The notes beneath the pieces were generated by a model. It searched no databases, had not been told where the DNA came from, and saw only the letters and a list, made by a program, of their open reading frames with translations. From Bryum argenteum (taxonomy: Eukaryota > Streptophyta > Bryopsida > Bryales > Bryaceae), in the NCBI GenBank assembly GCA_037043015.1, contig CM073322.1, forward strand, positions 24,332,364-24,396,363: 64,000 bases of DNA. The letters are read 5' to 3'. Numbering within the stretch: the first letter of the stretch is position 1; each line of letters opens with the position of its first letter. Shown piece by piece: positions 22,723 to 33,055 of this stretch. The position numbers and the translations under genes are program-made.

Positions 22723-25679
22723 TTACCACGCAATACATGGAAGTATAGAGCTGAAAGGAACTACAGGTGAGGACTGTTCCAACAGCGCAGCAGCTTGCAA
22801 GCAGTCAATAGCTTCTTGCGTATGGCCCTCGGCTTTGTGCAACAGACCCATCTGCAACCAAGCCTCCTCATGCGTAGGCTCCGCTTGCAATGCCTCTGCC
22901 AAGTAGCTGCGAGCCACTGGCAAGGAGTGTATACCCCCTCGTTCACGAAGCAAAGCTCCCAATCGCACTTTGCTGTCCACATGAGTTATATCAACAGCAA
23001 AAGCATTTCGGTAGCTTGCTATTGCCTCTTCTGTCTGCCCTTGCGCCTCATGTAGCTTCCCTGGAAAAATGAGCAAGTTGTTGTAAGAAACACGAGCCTC
23101 ATTGTCAACCATTTGACCCATTAAGTGATCGAACTTAAAGACGTTGCGTCCTCACCAGTAGCACACCAAGTGTCAGCGGAGTAGGTCTTCAAGGCTTGAG
23201 CTTTCTCCAAGCAGGTTTCAGCATCGCGCCATTGCTTCAGTTCAGTATATACACTTGCCAAGTCTTGCCACACCTCCACCTCTTCCACCCTCCCTACTGC
23301 CTGCAGTGCATGAAAGCATTAGGTAAGATCACTTCAAAAACGAATTGGAGAATGTTGCAGATCGAAGCGGGTTTGACATGCTCTATGATCACTAGCAATG
23401 CTTTTGCTGCCTTGAAGACAACAAACACACGTACTATCACACATCAAATCATACGATTTTGAAATAGAGTCATAAAAAAAAGAAGTGAACTGACCTTGTT
23501 CTTTGACCAATTCGGAGCCTCAAAGCTGAAACTACTGTGACTGGCATTCACCAAAGTCAGCAATTGCCGATAAGTGTGAACGGCGCGAAGGGGTTGACCC
23601 GTAGCCATCTGAATTTTGGCTCGTGTTTGCAATAGACGGCCCTGCTCCCAACGACTACTCTTATCTGTTGCAGCTTCAAGGACTAGCTCCGCCTCCGAAT
23701 GCCTTTCCTGCGCTGTCAGCAGCAATGTGAGGAACCGCCAGCCCTCTACCCATGCTCCACTGCTAATGTCCAAGAACCGCTTTGCACAATCAAGTGCTGG
23801 GCTAAGTTGACGCTGCATCGCATACTCTAAACCTAAATCAAAAACTATGGTCGGATCTTCACTCTCTAAAGCAGCTGCTTCCTGTTAAAACAAACAGTTT
23901 CCCTTTGACGTTAATAACACTGCCACACCCCCACATTGACTCAAAATAAGCATTGAGCTAAATGGCTCCCACTTTATATACCCTTACTTAGTGAAGCAAG
24001 ACCAGCTGGTACTTAGCAGCACGATGACCTACACAGAGATCTGCTTTTGCTAGAGCAAACTAGAGCACCAAGTGGTGATTCACGCATACGAAAACGAGGC
24101 TCAGTCACAGAGAGCAACCAAACAAGAAAGCAAGCAGTTGACTGACGTACTTGCAGAGCTTCCAAAGCTTTCTGCTGGAGCTGTGCCCTCTCAGAATCTG
24201 ATGACGCAACCCTAGCTTGGGTACCAAATGCTACACCTAAGATATGAAGGGCACGGCTTTTCATGTACATAAGCCCGGGAGACATGTTCTCCAATGCCCT
24301 CTCTGCATAAGCAACTCCCTCCTCCGCAAGGCTTTTTTGCGCTGCACATATGTTCGCTGCCAAAAGCAAGGAAGCTACATCGTTCGGCCTCTCCACTGGG
24401 CTCAACGCCTTCCGGAGAAGATTCACGGCTAGATCGTCCTCCCCTGCTCCACGATAACAAAGGGCCAAGTTGTACCAGCGATCTGTCCTCGGCATTGTAC
24501 CGGGCAGCAGCAACTCGTACTGGTGAGCCAGCACTGATGATTGACCACACACTGACAGAGCAAAAGCTAGATGATCCAGAACACTGTAATCAAAAACACC
24601 TGTCGACATGATATTCCGTCGCAGCAGGAGGAGTAGCAGCAAGATAGCTTCCTCTGTCGTATTGTTTGGAACATATCTACCATCTTTGGGATCAGCAGGG
24701 GACGATGACGCATCAACACCCCCATACAGCAACAGAATAGCAAAGTCCTTTCGCATGCCTGCCAGCGTGTCCTCGTTGCGACCCCAAGTACTGAGCAATG
24801 CCTGACGATAGGCAGGAACAGCTCTATCATGAAGGCCCGCTGAAGCAAGCAGCTGAGGATACAAAACTGTGATCTTCTGCACCAACTTCGCTAAGCTTGT
24901 CTCACCCCATAAGGCCGGCATACCGTCTGGGAATGCCTCCTCCATCAAGTTAAGCACAACCTGGCACTCATGTGCCGCATCTGCATCCAAAAATGCCAAG
25001 CTTCAAACATCCACCAAACCATTCCATGCCCATTACATATCGAAAACCGGAACCCTCGTTGAATCTTGTTAAACCCTAACATTTGGAAATTGGAACAGGG
25101 ACGAAATCTATGGGCAAGCACCTTCAAGAGCTCCAAGCTTCTGGAAGGACTTGGCCTTGAGGTAGAGGGCTTCAATCAGCAAGCTGGAGGCATGTAAAAA
25201 GTTCTTCAACGTGCCAGGCTTTTGATTCTTCCCTTTCTTGTGATGCCATGAAGTCCTGTCTGATGCGAAATAACGCAGGCTTTGTGCAAGCCCGCTCAAA
25301 TGGATTCCTTCCAGAAGCCTCAAAGCACCTTGGAAGTTGCCCTTCCGATACTCGATTCTTCCAAGCAAGGCTCGAGCCTCCTGCAAAGCTTCCCCAATTC
25401 GAGCTTAATGCCACTAAGAATTAGGGTTTCCGAAATCCACCCGTGACTGTAAGGCAGGGGGGGGCAGTGTACCTCGTTATTGATAGAGAGAGCTTCACGA
25501 AGAGAGACTTCCGCCTCTTCCAAACTGCCTTGCTCGAGCTTCGCTTCTCCTTCAAGGAGCTTGCGGGAAAGCTCCCGGGAGGCGAGCTCAGGAAGAGTCC
25601 CACCCCCGCCTTCCGGCATGCCGACGCCGACGTCGTCGTCGTGAAATTTGAGGTGGTTTCTGAAGCAACGGCAACACAT
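22723..25679 (-). CDS. NPG1-related TPR protein
   Basis: Six exons in phase (25473-25679, 25122-25380, 24151-24980, 23495-23881, 23156-23300, 22723-23060) give 721 residues, the usual size of NO POLLEN GERMINATION-related proteins. Recognisable family blocks are EARALLGRIEYRKGN near residue 70, AFPDGMPALWGETSLAKL in the third exon, WYNLALCYRGAGEDDLAVNLL, EGWRFLTLLLTAQ, and the C-terminal TPR pair ending AAALLEQSSPVV. The protein is almost wholly tetratricopeptide helices. Arabidopsis NPG1 binds calmodulin and is needed for pollen germination; the family also forms part of the plasma-membrane PI4K-alpha1 complex. A seed-free plant would use it outside pollen. I chose MCCRCFRNH as start because related proteins begin with a short Cys-containing stretch; an in-frame ATG at 25745 would add 22 residues. 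Confidence 0.9.
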
Positions 25680-27124
25680 GCTTGATGATCTTTCTGATTT
25701 TTCCCACTCAACATCGTTTTTCTTTCCAGCGCTCTCGCACGTCATGCATTGCCATTGTCATAAACTTCCTACCGGGGTCCATGCATTGTTCGATTCGTAA
25801 ATTCTTCCAGAATTATTGTTGGCAAAAAAAAAAACAGGTGTGAGGTGATAATCGAGAAAAACTCACTTCTTCAATTTGCGACCAGTGGGCCACGCCAAGG
25901 ACCGCATCGTCGTCCCCCGTCGCTACCGATTCATTGATCAATTCAACTCCGCAGTAAGGGTGCCGGAACCCTAATCTGATTTCTGGTCAAACACTCCACT
26001 CCAAATCAGGCACAGAACCCGATCGATCCCGGAAAATCCTCAAGGCTCATGAGAATTGCACAATCCTTTTCATGATCTTTACTGACTTAAAAGTCTGTGA
26101 TGCAATCGACTTGCTGTTCGTAAGCAATTCCGCGAGCAAGCTCCCACGGCGACGATGGAAGCCGTGTGGCCGAGGGCCCGGAGCTTGCAAGTGAGCTGCC
26201 TGGAAGACCTTGAGAGAGACGATGGAAACTTCACTCCCCCTCCGAGTTAATTTATTTTATCCCATGATCATGTTATTTTCCCAAAGGGCCCTATCCCCTA
26301 ATGCCTCTAAGGGAGAGTGCTCAAAAATAGCTCAAGCCTCATGTTATCCAATTCGTAATGAAGATAATAATGAAAGTAATTGTCGTGCATTTGGAAAGTA
26401 AGTGAAGAGATGGCCAAAGTGGATTCATCATATATGGACTTTTTTTACAATTTGATCTTAAATTTTGAAGGTAAACTCATAGGTGTTTCTAAAGTGGTGC
26501 GTTAATTTTGACATTCTAAACTGTTGGGATAAACACATGATATTGTTGAACAACTATTATATACCTCTCCGAAAAGAAGTCTAGCACTCCATTATTGATA
26601 TTGCTACATTTTTAGCAATCAAACATTGTAAAGTCGAGATTGTAGAAGTAGAAATATCATAACTACACGAATGATATTAATCTTAATTTGTTTGTATTGG
26701 TAAGAATATGGTTATTTGAGCAAATATATTTGTAAAAAAGTAAGGTAATATTGATTATGAACAATTTTGTTGATGGACCTAAAAGACGATATTCACTATA
26801 CTTTTGAATTTACTTGGTGTGATTACACTATGTTGACTCTTGAAATATGGGGTACTCACTAAATAAATTTGCTTGATAAATATTGTTCATGCAATTTTGT
26901 ATAGGTAAGGTTTAGAGATTAATTATTGCCTCTCCTATGGTTGTAAAGTATCACATGAGGTAGTTTTGAATTTTTTTTGACAATCCAAAAAAAAGAAACA
27001 AACTAGTTAGTATATATCATTCACAATGTGGTTTACTCAAAGCAAAAACACCACTTAACAAAATCATTTTGGCTAGTGCTAAGATATGTATTAAACTTCT
27101 TCAACATATTTCAACATGGAAAAT
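25680..27124. other. Intergenic region upstream of the NPG-related gene
   Basis: It holds the promoter and 5' UTR of the minus-strand TPR gene (25.7-26.2 kb, moderately GC-rich) and then AT-rich DNA. A segment near 26565-26615 resembles 28973-29015, suggesting that the duplicated block carrying the S-protein homologues once began here. Confidence 0.5.
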
Positions 27125-28240
27125 CAATGTGTAAGTAATAGGACGTACTATGTCAGTGGATATGCTGACTCATACAATTTTGATCAATAGTACATATGGA
27201 AAGTCAAGTTACAGCGTATGCATGAGATTTTACATTGGTTGTTGGAGCATGGTTTTAGATGTGGCTATCAGTCCTTTGAGATCCATTTGCAAATAATATT
27301 CGATCTGGAGCCAAAAAGAATATCTTGTATACGATACCTTTTGGAGCAAGCCAAAAGGTACCATTTTCAATTGAACAAAGCAAACTTTCTTGTTGCACGC
27401 TTGTCACAATGAGCACACTCGCTTCCTGGACCAATGCTTTTGCATCGATCAGTTTTTGATTCATTGCCATTGCACTTTCTCTGTTGATAGTTTTTGTACA
27501 CAGATCGCGCTCTTTTGAGAAAAGGTATTGAAGCTCACTTATTTCTTACTATAAGTTTAGAATGACTTAATTGAAACCATTGCGTTGCTTCACGTTTTGT
27601 GTTTTGAGTTGTTTCATGTTCATCGAATCTTCTTCTTATGCATCTATGATCTTGTTTTTGTATGAAGCTTTTTCTCAAGTATTGATCAATCTGTGGCTTT
27701 TAAGAGTGTATGTGATATTAACTTTTGAACAAACTAGTATAAGAATTCTGGGCTCTTTTCTGTGCAGGTTGATACACATTGTAAAAAGAAAGATGACGAA
27801 AACGGTGATCATCTTGATTGTGCTGATTTTTGTAATCGATCTGAGCACCATGGCGACGGCAAGCAAAGCAGACGTGAATATCTTCAACAATCTCGGGGAG
27901 AACCAGATACTAACATTTCGGTGCGCGTCTGGTGACACCAATCTTGGAACTCACACTCTTCGTTGGGGTGAAAAATGGGGTTTTGGATTCAGACCAAACA
28001 TTTGGGGCACAACTCTCTACCATTGCAACTTTGCATGGAACGGACACACCCAAGGTATAAAAGTGTGGTCCCAAGGCTTTCCTTTTCCGTGTATGCATTG
28101 TGAGTGGCGTGTAGCACAAGATGGCTTCTACCGACAAGAGCGTGATGAAGGGCAGCCGATATTTGTTGTTGGTTGGAAGCAGCCCTTTTTTTTTCATTTC
28201 TGGAAAAGTCCCAAGTAGGCTATTTTCTCGGGGGTGCAAG
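27125..28240 (+). repeat. Tandem duplication, copy 1 (S-protein homologue unit)
   Basis: From GTGTAAGTAATAGGACGTA onward, about 1.1 kb is repeated in the same orientation at about 29015-30090. The similarity covers upstream sequence, a 5'-UTR intron acceptor and the coding exon, so whole genes with their promoters were duplicated. Confidence 0.8.
27793..28218 (+). CDS. S-protein homologue (self-incompatibility S1 family), copy 1
   Basis: A secreted 141-residue protein. Residues 1-25 form a signal peptide (TVIILIVLIFVIDLS core). The mature part starts near DVNIFNNLGENQ and shows the family pattern: FRCASGDTNLG, then LRWGEKWGFGFRPN, a WGTTLYHCNFAW block, and paired cysteines in FPCMHCEW. Plant S1-like proteins are small secreted ligands of mostly unknown function; poppy S proteins act in self-incompatibility. 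A splice acceptor (TTCTGTGCAG) lies about 25 bp before the ATG, implying a 5'-UTR intron. The C-terminus reads through the point where copy 2 stops and ends with an extra Phe-rich tail (KQPFFFHFWKSPK). Its neighbour at 29696 is a close tandem paralogue. Confidence 0.88.
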   Translation: MTKTVIILIVLIFVIDLSTMATASKADVNIFNNLGENQILTFRCASGDTNLGTHTLRWGEKWGFGFRPNIWGTTLYHCNFAWNGHTQGIKVWSQGFPFPCMHCEWRVAQDGFYRQERDEGQPIFVVGWKQPFFFHFWKSPK

Positions 28241-29014
28241 GTGAGAATGGCACCTTTTCTAGCTTTGTTAGTGCATGGATGTGGCCACATTTAATGTACT
28301 TAAGAGTGCTGTAAGCAAATTTGATGTTTTCATTACTGTCAAATTTTGAATAAAGTTGCATCATACTAGCGACAAGAATTGTGGAAATTGTTGCAATGAA
28401 TGGCGAAAGAACTACAAAAACAAAATGCTAAGTCACTACATCCAAATATTCTCGGCTACATAATTGGCGTCATTGCATGTTTCAAGATTGCTAAGTGGCG
28501 ACGAAGGTCTTCCAACAACGACAACCTGCAAAACACACACAAGGGCTCCGAAGCCTAAGTCAATTCACATTCAAGCAAGTTTAAGTTTGCAACATTCAAT
28601 TTTCCAACATTCAAGCCAGTGCTTGACATTCAACTTCAAGTTATCATGCTCAAGCAAATGCTGCAAACTCCATCGATGCCCTGCAAAGTGTGAGAAAAAA
28701 AGACATGAGCTGCATTAAAAGTTGAAGGCTAGATGAGGACCTGAAGTCCAACTAACCAACAGAAATGAAAGAAACAAAACGGTAGACAATGCTCAATCTG
28801 GTTCTCACCAAATCATGCTACGATTGAGGTAGTGAATGCAAACAAGCAAGCATTTCACACCACGTACAAGCTCACTACATGCAAGTTGAACCAAGCTAGG
28901 ATTCAAGCTCCTGCTCCTAGAATTCAAGCTGCTGCTCTAGGCTCGAAGCCCGTATCGAAATCGCTCACCACCATATACCTCTCAAAAAAGAAGTCTCTTG
29001 CTCCATTATTGATA
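28241..29014. other. Spacer between the two S-protein-homologue units
   Basis: No gene is recognised. It is rich in imperfect ATTCAAGC repeats (28560-28660 and 28900-28940). Confidence 0.5.
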
Positions 29015-30090
29015 ATGTGTAAGTAATAGGACGTATTGTGTCAATGGTTACGCTGACTCATACAATTTCAATCAGTTGTACATATGAAAAGTCAAGTTAC
29101 AACGTACTGACTATGCATCGGATTTTACATTGGTTGTTGGAGCATGGTTTTAGATGTGGCTATCAGTCCTTTGAGATCCATTTGCAAACAATACACAATA
29201 TGGAGCCAAAAAGAATATCTTGTATAGGATACCTTTTGGAGCAAATGGGAAGGTACCATTCTCTGTTGAACAAAGCAAAATTTCTTGTTGTACGCTTGTC
29301 ACAATGAGCACACTCCCTTCCTGGAACAATGCTTTGCATCGGTCAGTTTTTGATCCATTGCCATTGCACTTTGTCCGTTGACGGTTTTGGATCACAGAGA
29401 TCAAGTTCTTTTGAGAAAAGGTATTGAAACTCAATGTATTTCTTACTATAAACTTCAAAATGACTCGATTGAAACCATTGCATTGCTTCAAGTTATTGTG
29501 AATGACTGTTTGATTAACAACTCATTAAATCCTTAGAAGGTCTTCCTTTTATGCATATCTGGTCTTGTTTTTTTTCACGAAGTTGTTTTTCAAGTGTTGA
29601 TCAATCTATGGCTTTTAAGAGTGTATGTGAACAAACCACGATATGAATTCTCCGCCTTTTTTTGTTCCAGGTTGCAACACATCGTTAGAAGAAAGATGAC
29701 GAAGACGGTGATCATTTTGATTGTTCTTATGTCTGTAATCGATCGGAGCACCATAGTGACGGCAAGCAAAGCAGACGTGAATATCTTCAACAATCTCGGG
29801 GAGAACCAGATGCTAACATTTCGGTGCGCGTCTGGTGACACCAATCTTAGAGCTCACACTCTTCGTTGGGGTGAAAAATGGGGTTTTGGATTCAGACCAA
29901 ACATTTGGGGCACAACTCTCTACCATTGCAACTTTGCATGGAACGGACACACCCAAGGAATAAAAGTGTGGTCCCAAGGCTTTCCTTTTCCGTGTATGCA
30001 TTGTGAGTGGCGTGTAGTACAAGATGGCTTCTACCGACAGGAGCGTGATGAAGGACAACCGCTATTTGTTGTTGGTTGGAACTGATACAA
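29015..30090 (+). repeat. Tandem duplication, copy 2 (S-protein homologue unit)
   Basis: Direct repeat of 27125-28240 with scattered substitutions and small indels. The promoter-proximal part (near 29110-29310) is as similar as the coding exon, which suggests a recent event. Confidence 0.8.
29696..30085 (+). CDS. S-protein homologue (self-incompatibility S1 family), copy 2
   Basis: A 129-residue secreted protein, nearly identical to the copy at 27793 over the mature domain (the four cysteines and the WGTTLYHCNFAW block are kept). Most differences lie in the signal peptide (IVLMSVIDRS), with a few in the mature part such as NLRAHTLRW. It ends at VVGWN, the normal length for the family, so the longer tail of copy 1 is probably a stop-codon loss. 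A CAG acceptor precedes the ATG by about 25 bp, as in copy 1. Confidence 0.88.
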   Translation: MTKTVIILIVLMSVIDRSTIVTASKADVNIFNNLGENQMLTFRCASGDTNLRAHTLRWGEKWGFGFRPNIWGTTLYHCNFAWNGHTQGIKVWSQGFPFPCMHCEWRVVQDGFYRQERDEGQPLFVVGWN

Positions 30091-31272
30091 CCGTGTGGGA
30101 TGATAAATAGAGGAAATAGAGAGCCTACTTAACTCTTCTACATACTCTTTCAACACTTTGATACATGTATTTGGAGACGGTTCGTAAAATAAAATGATAA
30201 ACCTTGTCAGTCGAAGTCTATTTTCTATAATTGCTCTCTATATTGTGATGCTACTTCGACCCCAAAAGTCACATTTTTGAACGATGGACACTGTTCCAGG
30301 GGCGTATTCCGTGTATGCCCTCACAATAAGCAAGGAGGCCATGATACCTAGGTCATGCCGGGCATAAGCGATGACCGGATATCAGTAGCACTTGTCATCG
30401 ACACGAGCAGGAACGCTAGATCGTCGTTGACAATTGTGCCGACGCCGCATTCTACGCCACTTCGATCCGGGAACAGATGCCGCTGAAGCACAAATCTATC
30501 AACTCTCTACTTCACACTGATGCTGAGATGCCTAGGCCGATGCAATCGAGGCCGTATGGCTAATTGCATAGGCTTGCCGTGTTTGCTGACATCATTGTTG
30601 CGCGGAGTGCTTGCGGGTCGATCGAAGTCAGTGACTTCGTTGCAGAATAAGAAAAGTTATGGACACCCAATTCCATTGTTCCAACTTCTGGTGCGGAGAC
30701 GGACTCTTTGTTGATGTAAGATTGATTGTTACTTGTATCAGAGCCATGGACGGTTACCTGCGTTGATTGTCCGGCCACGAAGTGGCAAGAGTGTGCAGCT
30801 GAGACGCCATAGCCTTCATGGACGCCACCGACAGGCAACGAAAGGGCCATTGGTGACAACTAAGAAACAACGATGCTTAGTGAAAGCATAACATTGTAAG
30901 AACTTCTTCTCATTCCGTGTTGCTGCACTACCACATCTTTCAGTGTCGCCGAATCAATAGGAGCTGCTGTAGCCTGTATTGATATGGATGGCGACGACGA
31001 TCTTATTGTATTACTCGAAGGTCAATAGGTCCCTATCGATGAATCCCCAAGCAGGCCTAGCAGAAACCGTACTTGCACTTCTCTACGAGGTTTTTATGAT
31101 TCAGGAGGGGTCTAGGGATAGCATTTTTCGTGGGATATTCATCGAAGTATGTCGTCGATTCAGCTGTGAGTGGTTGAGAATGTGGTGCACGTGATCTGGG
31201 GTTTGAATGGGAGAATCGTCACGAGGATTTTCTGAACCCTAAATGTTGTTAGTGCAGGGTTTATCACGAGCT
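30091..31272. other. Intergenic region upstream of the GT62 gene
   Basis: No gene is recognised. The part from 30240 to 30900 is GC-richer and includes TTGTATCAGAGCCATGG at 30732-30748, similar to the initiator-tRNA primer site of LTR retrotransposons, but no LTR pair was found. Confidence 0.4.
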
Positions 31273-32597
31273 ATGGTGATCAGGAAGGTGATTTATCTTG
31301 CAGCAATCGTTTGCACCATTCTGTGGATGTTGCTGCTGCTCTCCGGCATCAGTTGGTCAGGCTGGGGTGAGGCCTTGAGCTCATTAGGAAAACAGCAATC
31401 ACTTGAAGATCTGGTTAGTACGATTTCTCTTGCGTATTGCGCCCATACGAAATGTCGCCTGTCTGTGCCATGAATCATTAGCAAAAGAGTTCCAGCACTT
31501 CTGATCCTCATCATCAATCTTGGCTTCTTTCTGACGAAAATGGAGCATGAATGAGGTGAAGTGAAGCATGCAGCAATGTGGATATGGTAGAGATTTTTGA
31601 AAGAACATATGGAACAGTATACCGACATCACTTGGGTTATTTCAGATGCTTTACAAGCTCACGAGGATGCTTGTGCTTGGGGCTGCAGACGAGCTTCAGG
31701 GTGCCATTAGAGTCGCTCACGGAGATTCCACAATCTGCAGAGGAGGTGGCAGGAAGCGAATTGCTGCGGAGGGGGTACCCAAGCGTGCTGATCCTGACGC
31801 CTCTGAAGAAAGTGAGCAAGCACATCGATCGGTACTTCACGCTCCTCCACTCGCTTTCGTATCCAAAGAACGCGATTTCACTCGGGTTTCTCGTCTCCGA
31901 CAGCCACGACGGCTCATATACTCGCGTTCAAGAACACTTCATCGACCGGCAACACAGCATCAAGAACGAAAGCGAGCTGTACAGGGACGTAGTGTTGGCT
32001 CGCCAAGACTTCGGGTACGAACCGGGGGACAATTGGTTGGACGTGCACGGATTGCGGCACCAGATTAAGCGGCGGACCGTGTTGGCCAAGAGCCGGAACT
32101 ACCTGCTTTTCTCTGCGCTGCGTCCCCACCACGAGTGGGTCCTGTGGCTGGACTCCGATGTCTCGCAGTACGCAGCCACGCTGGTGGAAGATCTGCTGAT
32201 GTTCACCGGCCCGGACAAGCACATTCTAGTGCCCAACAGCTTCTGGCGCGACGAGCAGGGCGAGGAGCATGAGTATGACCGCAACAGCTGGCGCGAGACG
32301 GACGAGTCCCGGGACTTTCTGCAGCGCACGCGTGAGGTGGTGGTGTTCGAAGGCTACTCAGCCTACTCCGCGGGCCGAATCTCCCTCGGCCAGATGCGCG
32401 GCGGCAATGAGAGCGTGGTGAAGCTGGATGGCGTGGGTGGCACCGTGCTGCTGGTGCGCGCCCGCCTTCACCGGGAGGGCCTGCTGTTCTTGCCCGTGCC
32501 GTTTGAGAAAGCCATCGAGACTGAAGCGCTCGGAAAGCTCGCGCTCGCCATGGGGTACCAACCTTGGGGCTTGCCCAACTACATCACCCTCCACTGA
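31273..32597 (+). CDS. GT62 (Mnn9/Anp1-like) mannosyltransferase-type protein
   Basis: Two exons (31273-31413 and 31689-32597, joined in phase 0 at a CTGCAG acceptor) give 349 residues. Residues about 5-22 form one membrane anchor (VIYLAAIVCTILWMLLLL), giving a type II Golgi topology. The catalytic region has VLWLDSDV with the DxD-type metal motif at 202-204, HILVPNSFW after it, LDGVGGTVLLV, and the C-terminal ETEALGKLA and GLPNYITLH blocks. These match the Anp1/Van1/Mnn9 family, which builds mannan backbones in fungal Golgi. The main exon is GC-rich and carries no intron, unlike nearby plant genes. A homologue in a land plant is unexpected, and transfer from a fungus is one explanation. The acceptor gaining most support was chosen because the upstream alternative at 31646 puts the domain out of frame. 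Confidence 0.85.
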
Positions 32598-32806
32598 AAT
32601 CATCTGTATGTACTGTACACTCAATCGCGATCACTAATGAATTCAAGGAGGCCTTGTTTCTATGGCTTACCAAGTCTACGAGCGGCATAAGTATCACTGT
32701 AAAATTCCGTCCAGCTGAGAAATTAAAAACATACGACTCAACATTCTGGACTTGTAGTCAATACGTGCTCATCAAGTGAGAAGCATATCGATCCCGAGTT
32801 CCATCG

Positions 32807-33055
32807 AGACTGAAGCGCTGGGGGAACTTGCACTGGCCATGGGGTTTCCCAACTACATCTCCCTCGACAGAAATCATCTGTATGTACAATACATACAACA
32901 CCAGCAAGTCTAGAATCGCGTTCCAGTATCACTAGATTGCTCACCACAAGAGCCGTAGCTCATGGGTGGCATTAGTACTATTGTAAGTATACTCCAGCTG
33001 AGACTTGCCGGCCCCAGAAATTAGAATCATACGACAAAATACTGTGGACATGTCG
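32807..33055 (+). pseudogene. Truncated duplicate of the GT62 gene 3' end
   Basis: ATCGAGACTGAAGCGCT and the following coding bases of 32516-32597 recur here with an internal deletion. The 3' flank (AAATCATCTGTATGTA, CCAGCTGAGA and ATACGACAAAAT-like text) is repeated as well. The unit is about 280 bp and tandem. It encodes only the last residues of the domain. Confidence 0.8.

Noticed and set aside
30732-30748. Primer-binding site of a copia element (TTGTATCAGAGCC)
   Set aside because: No LTR end precedes it and no matching LTR or coding domains follow, so only the motif can be noted.
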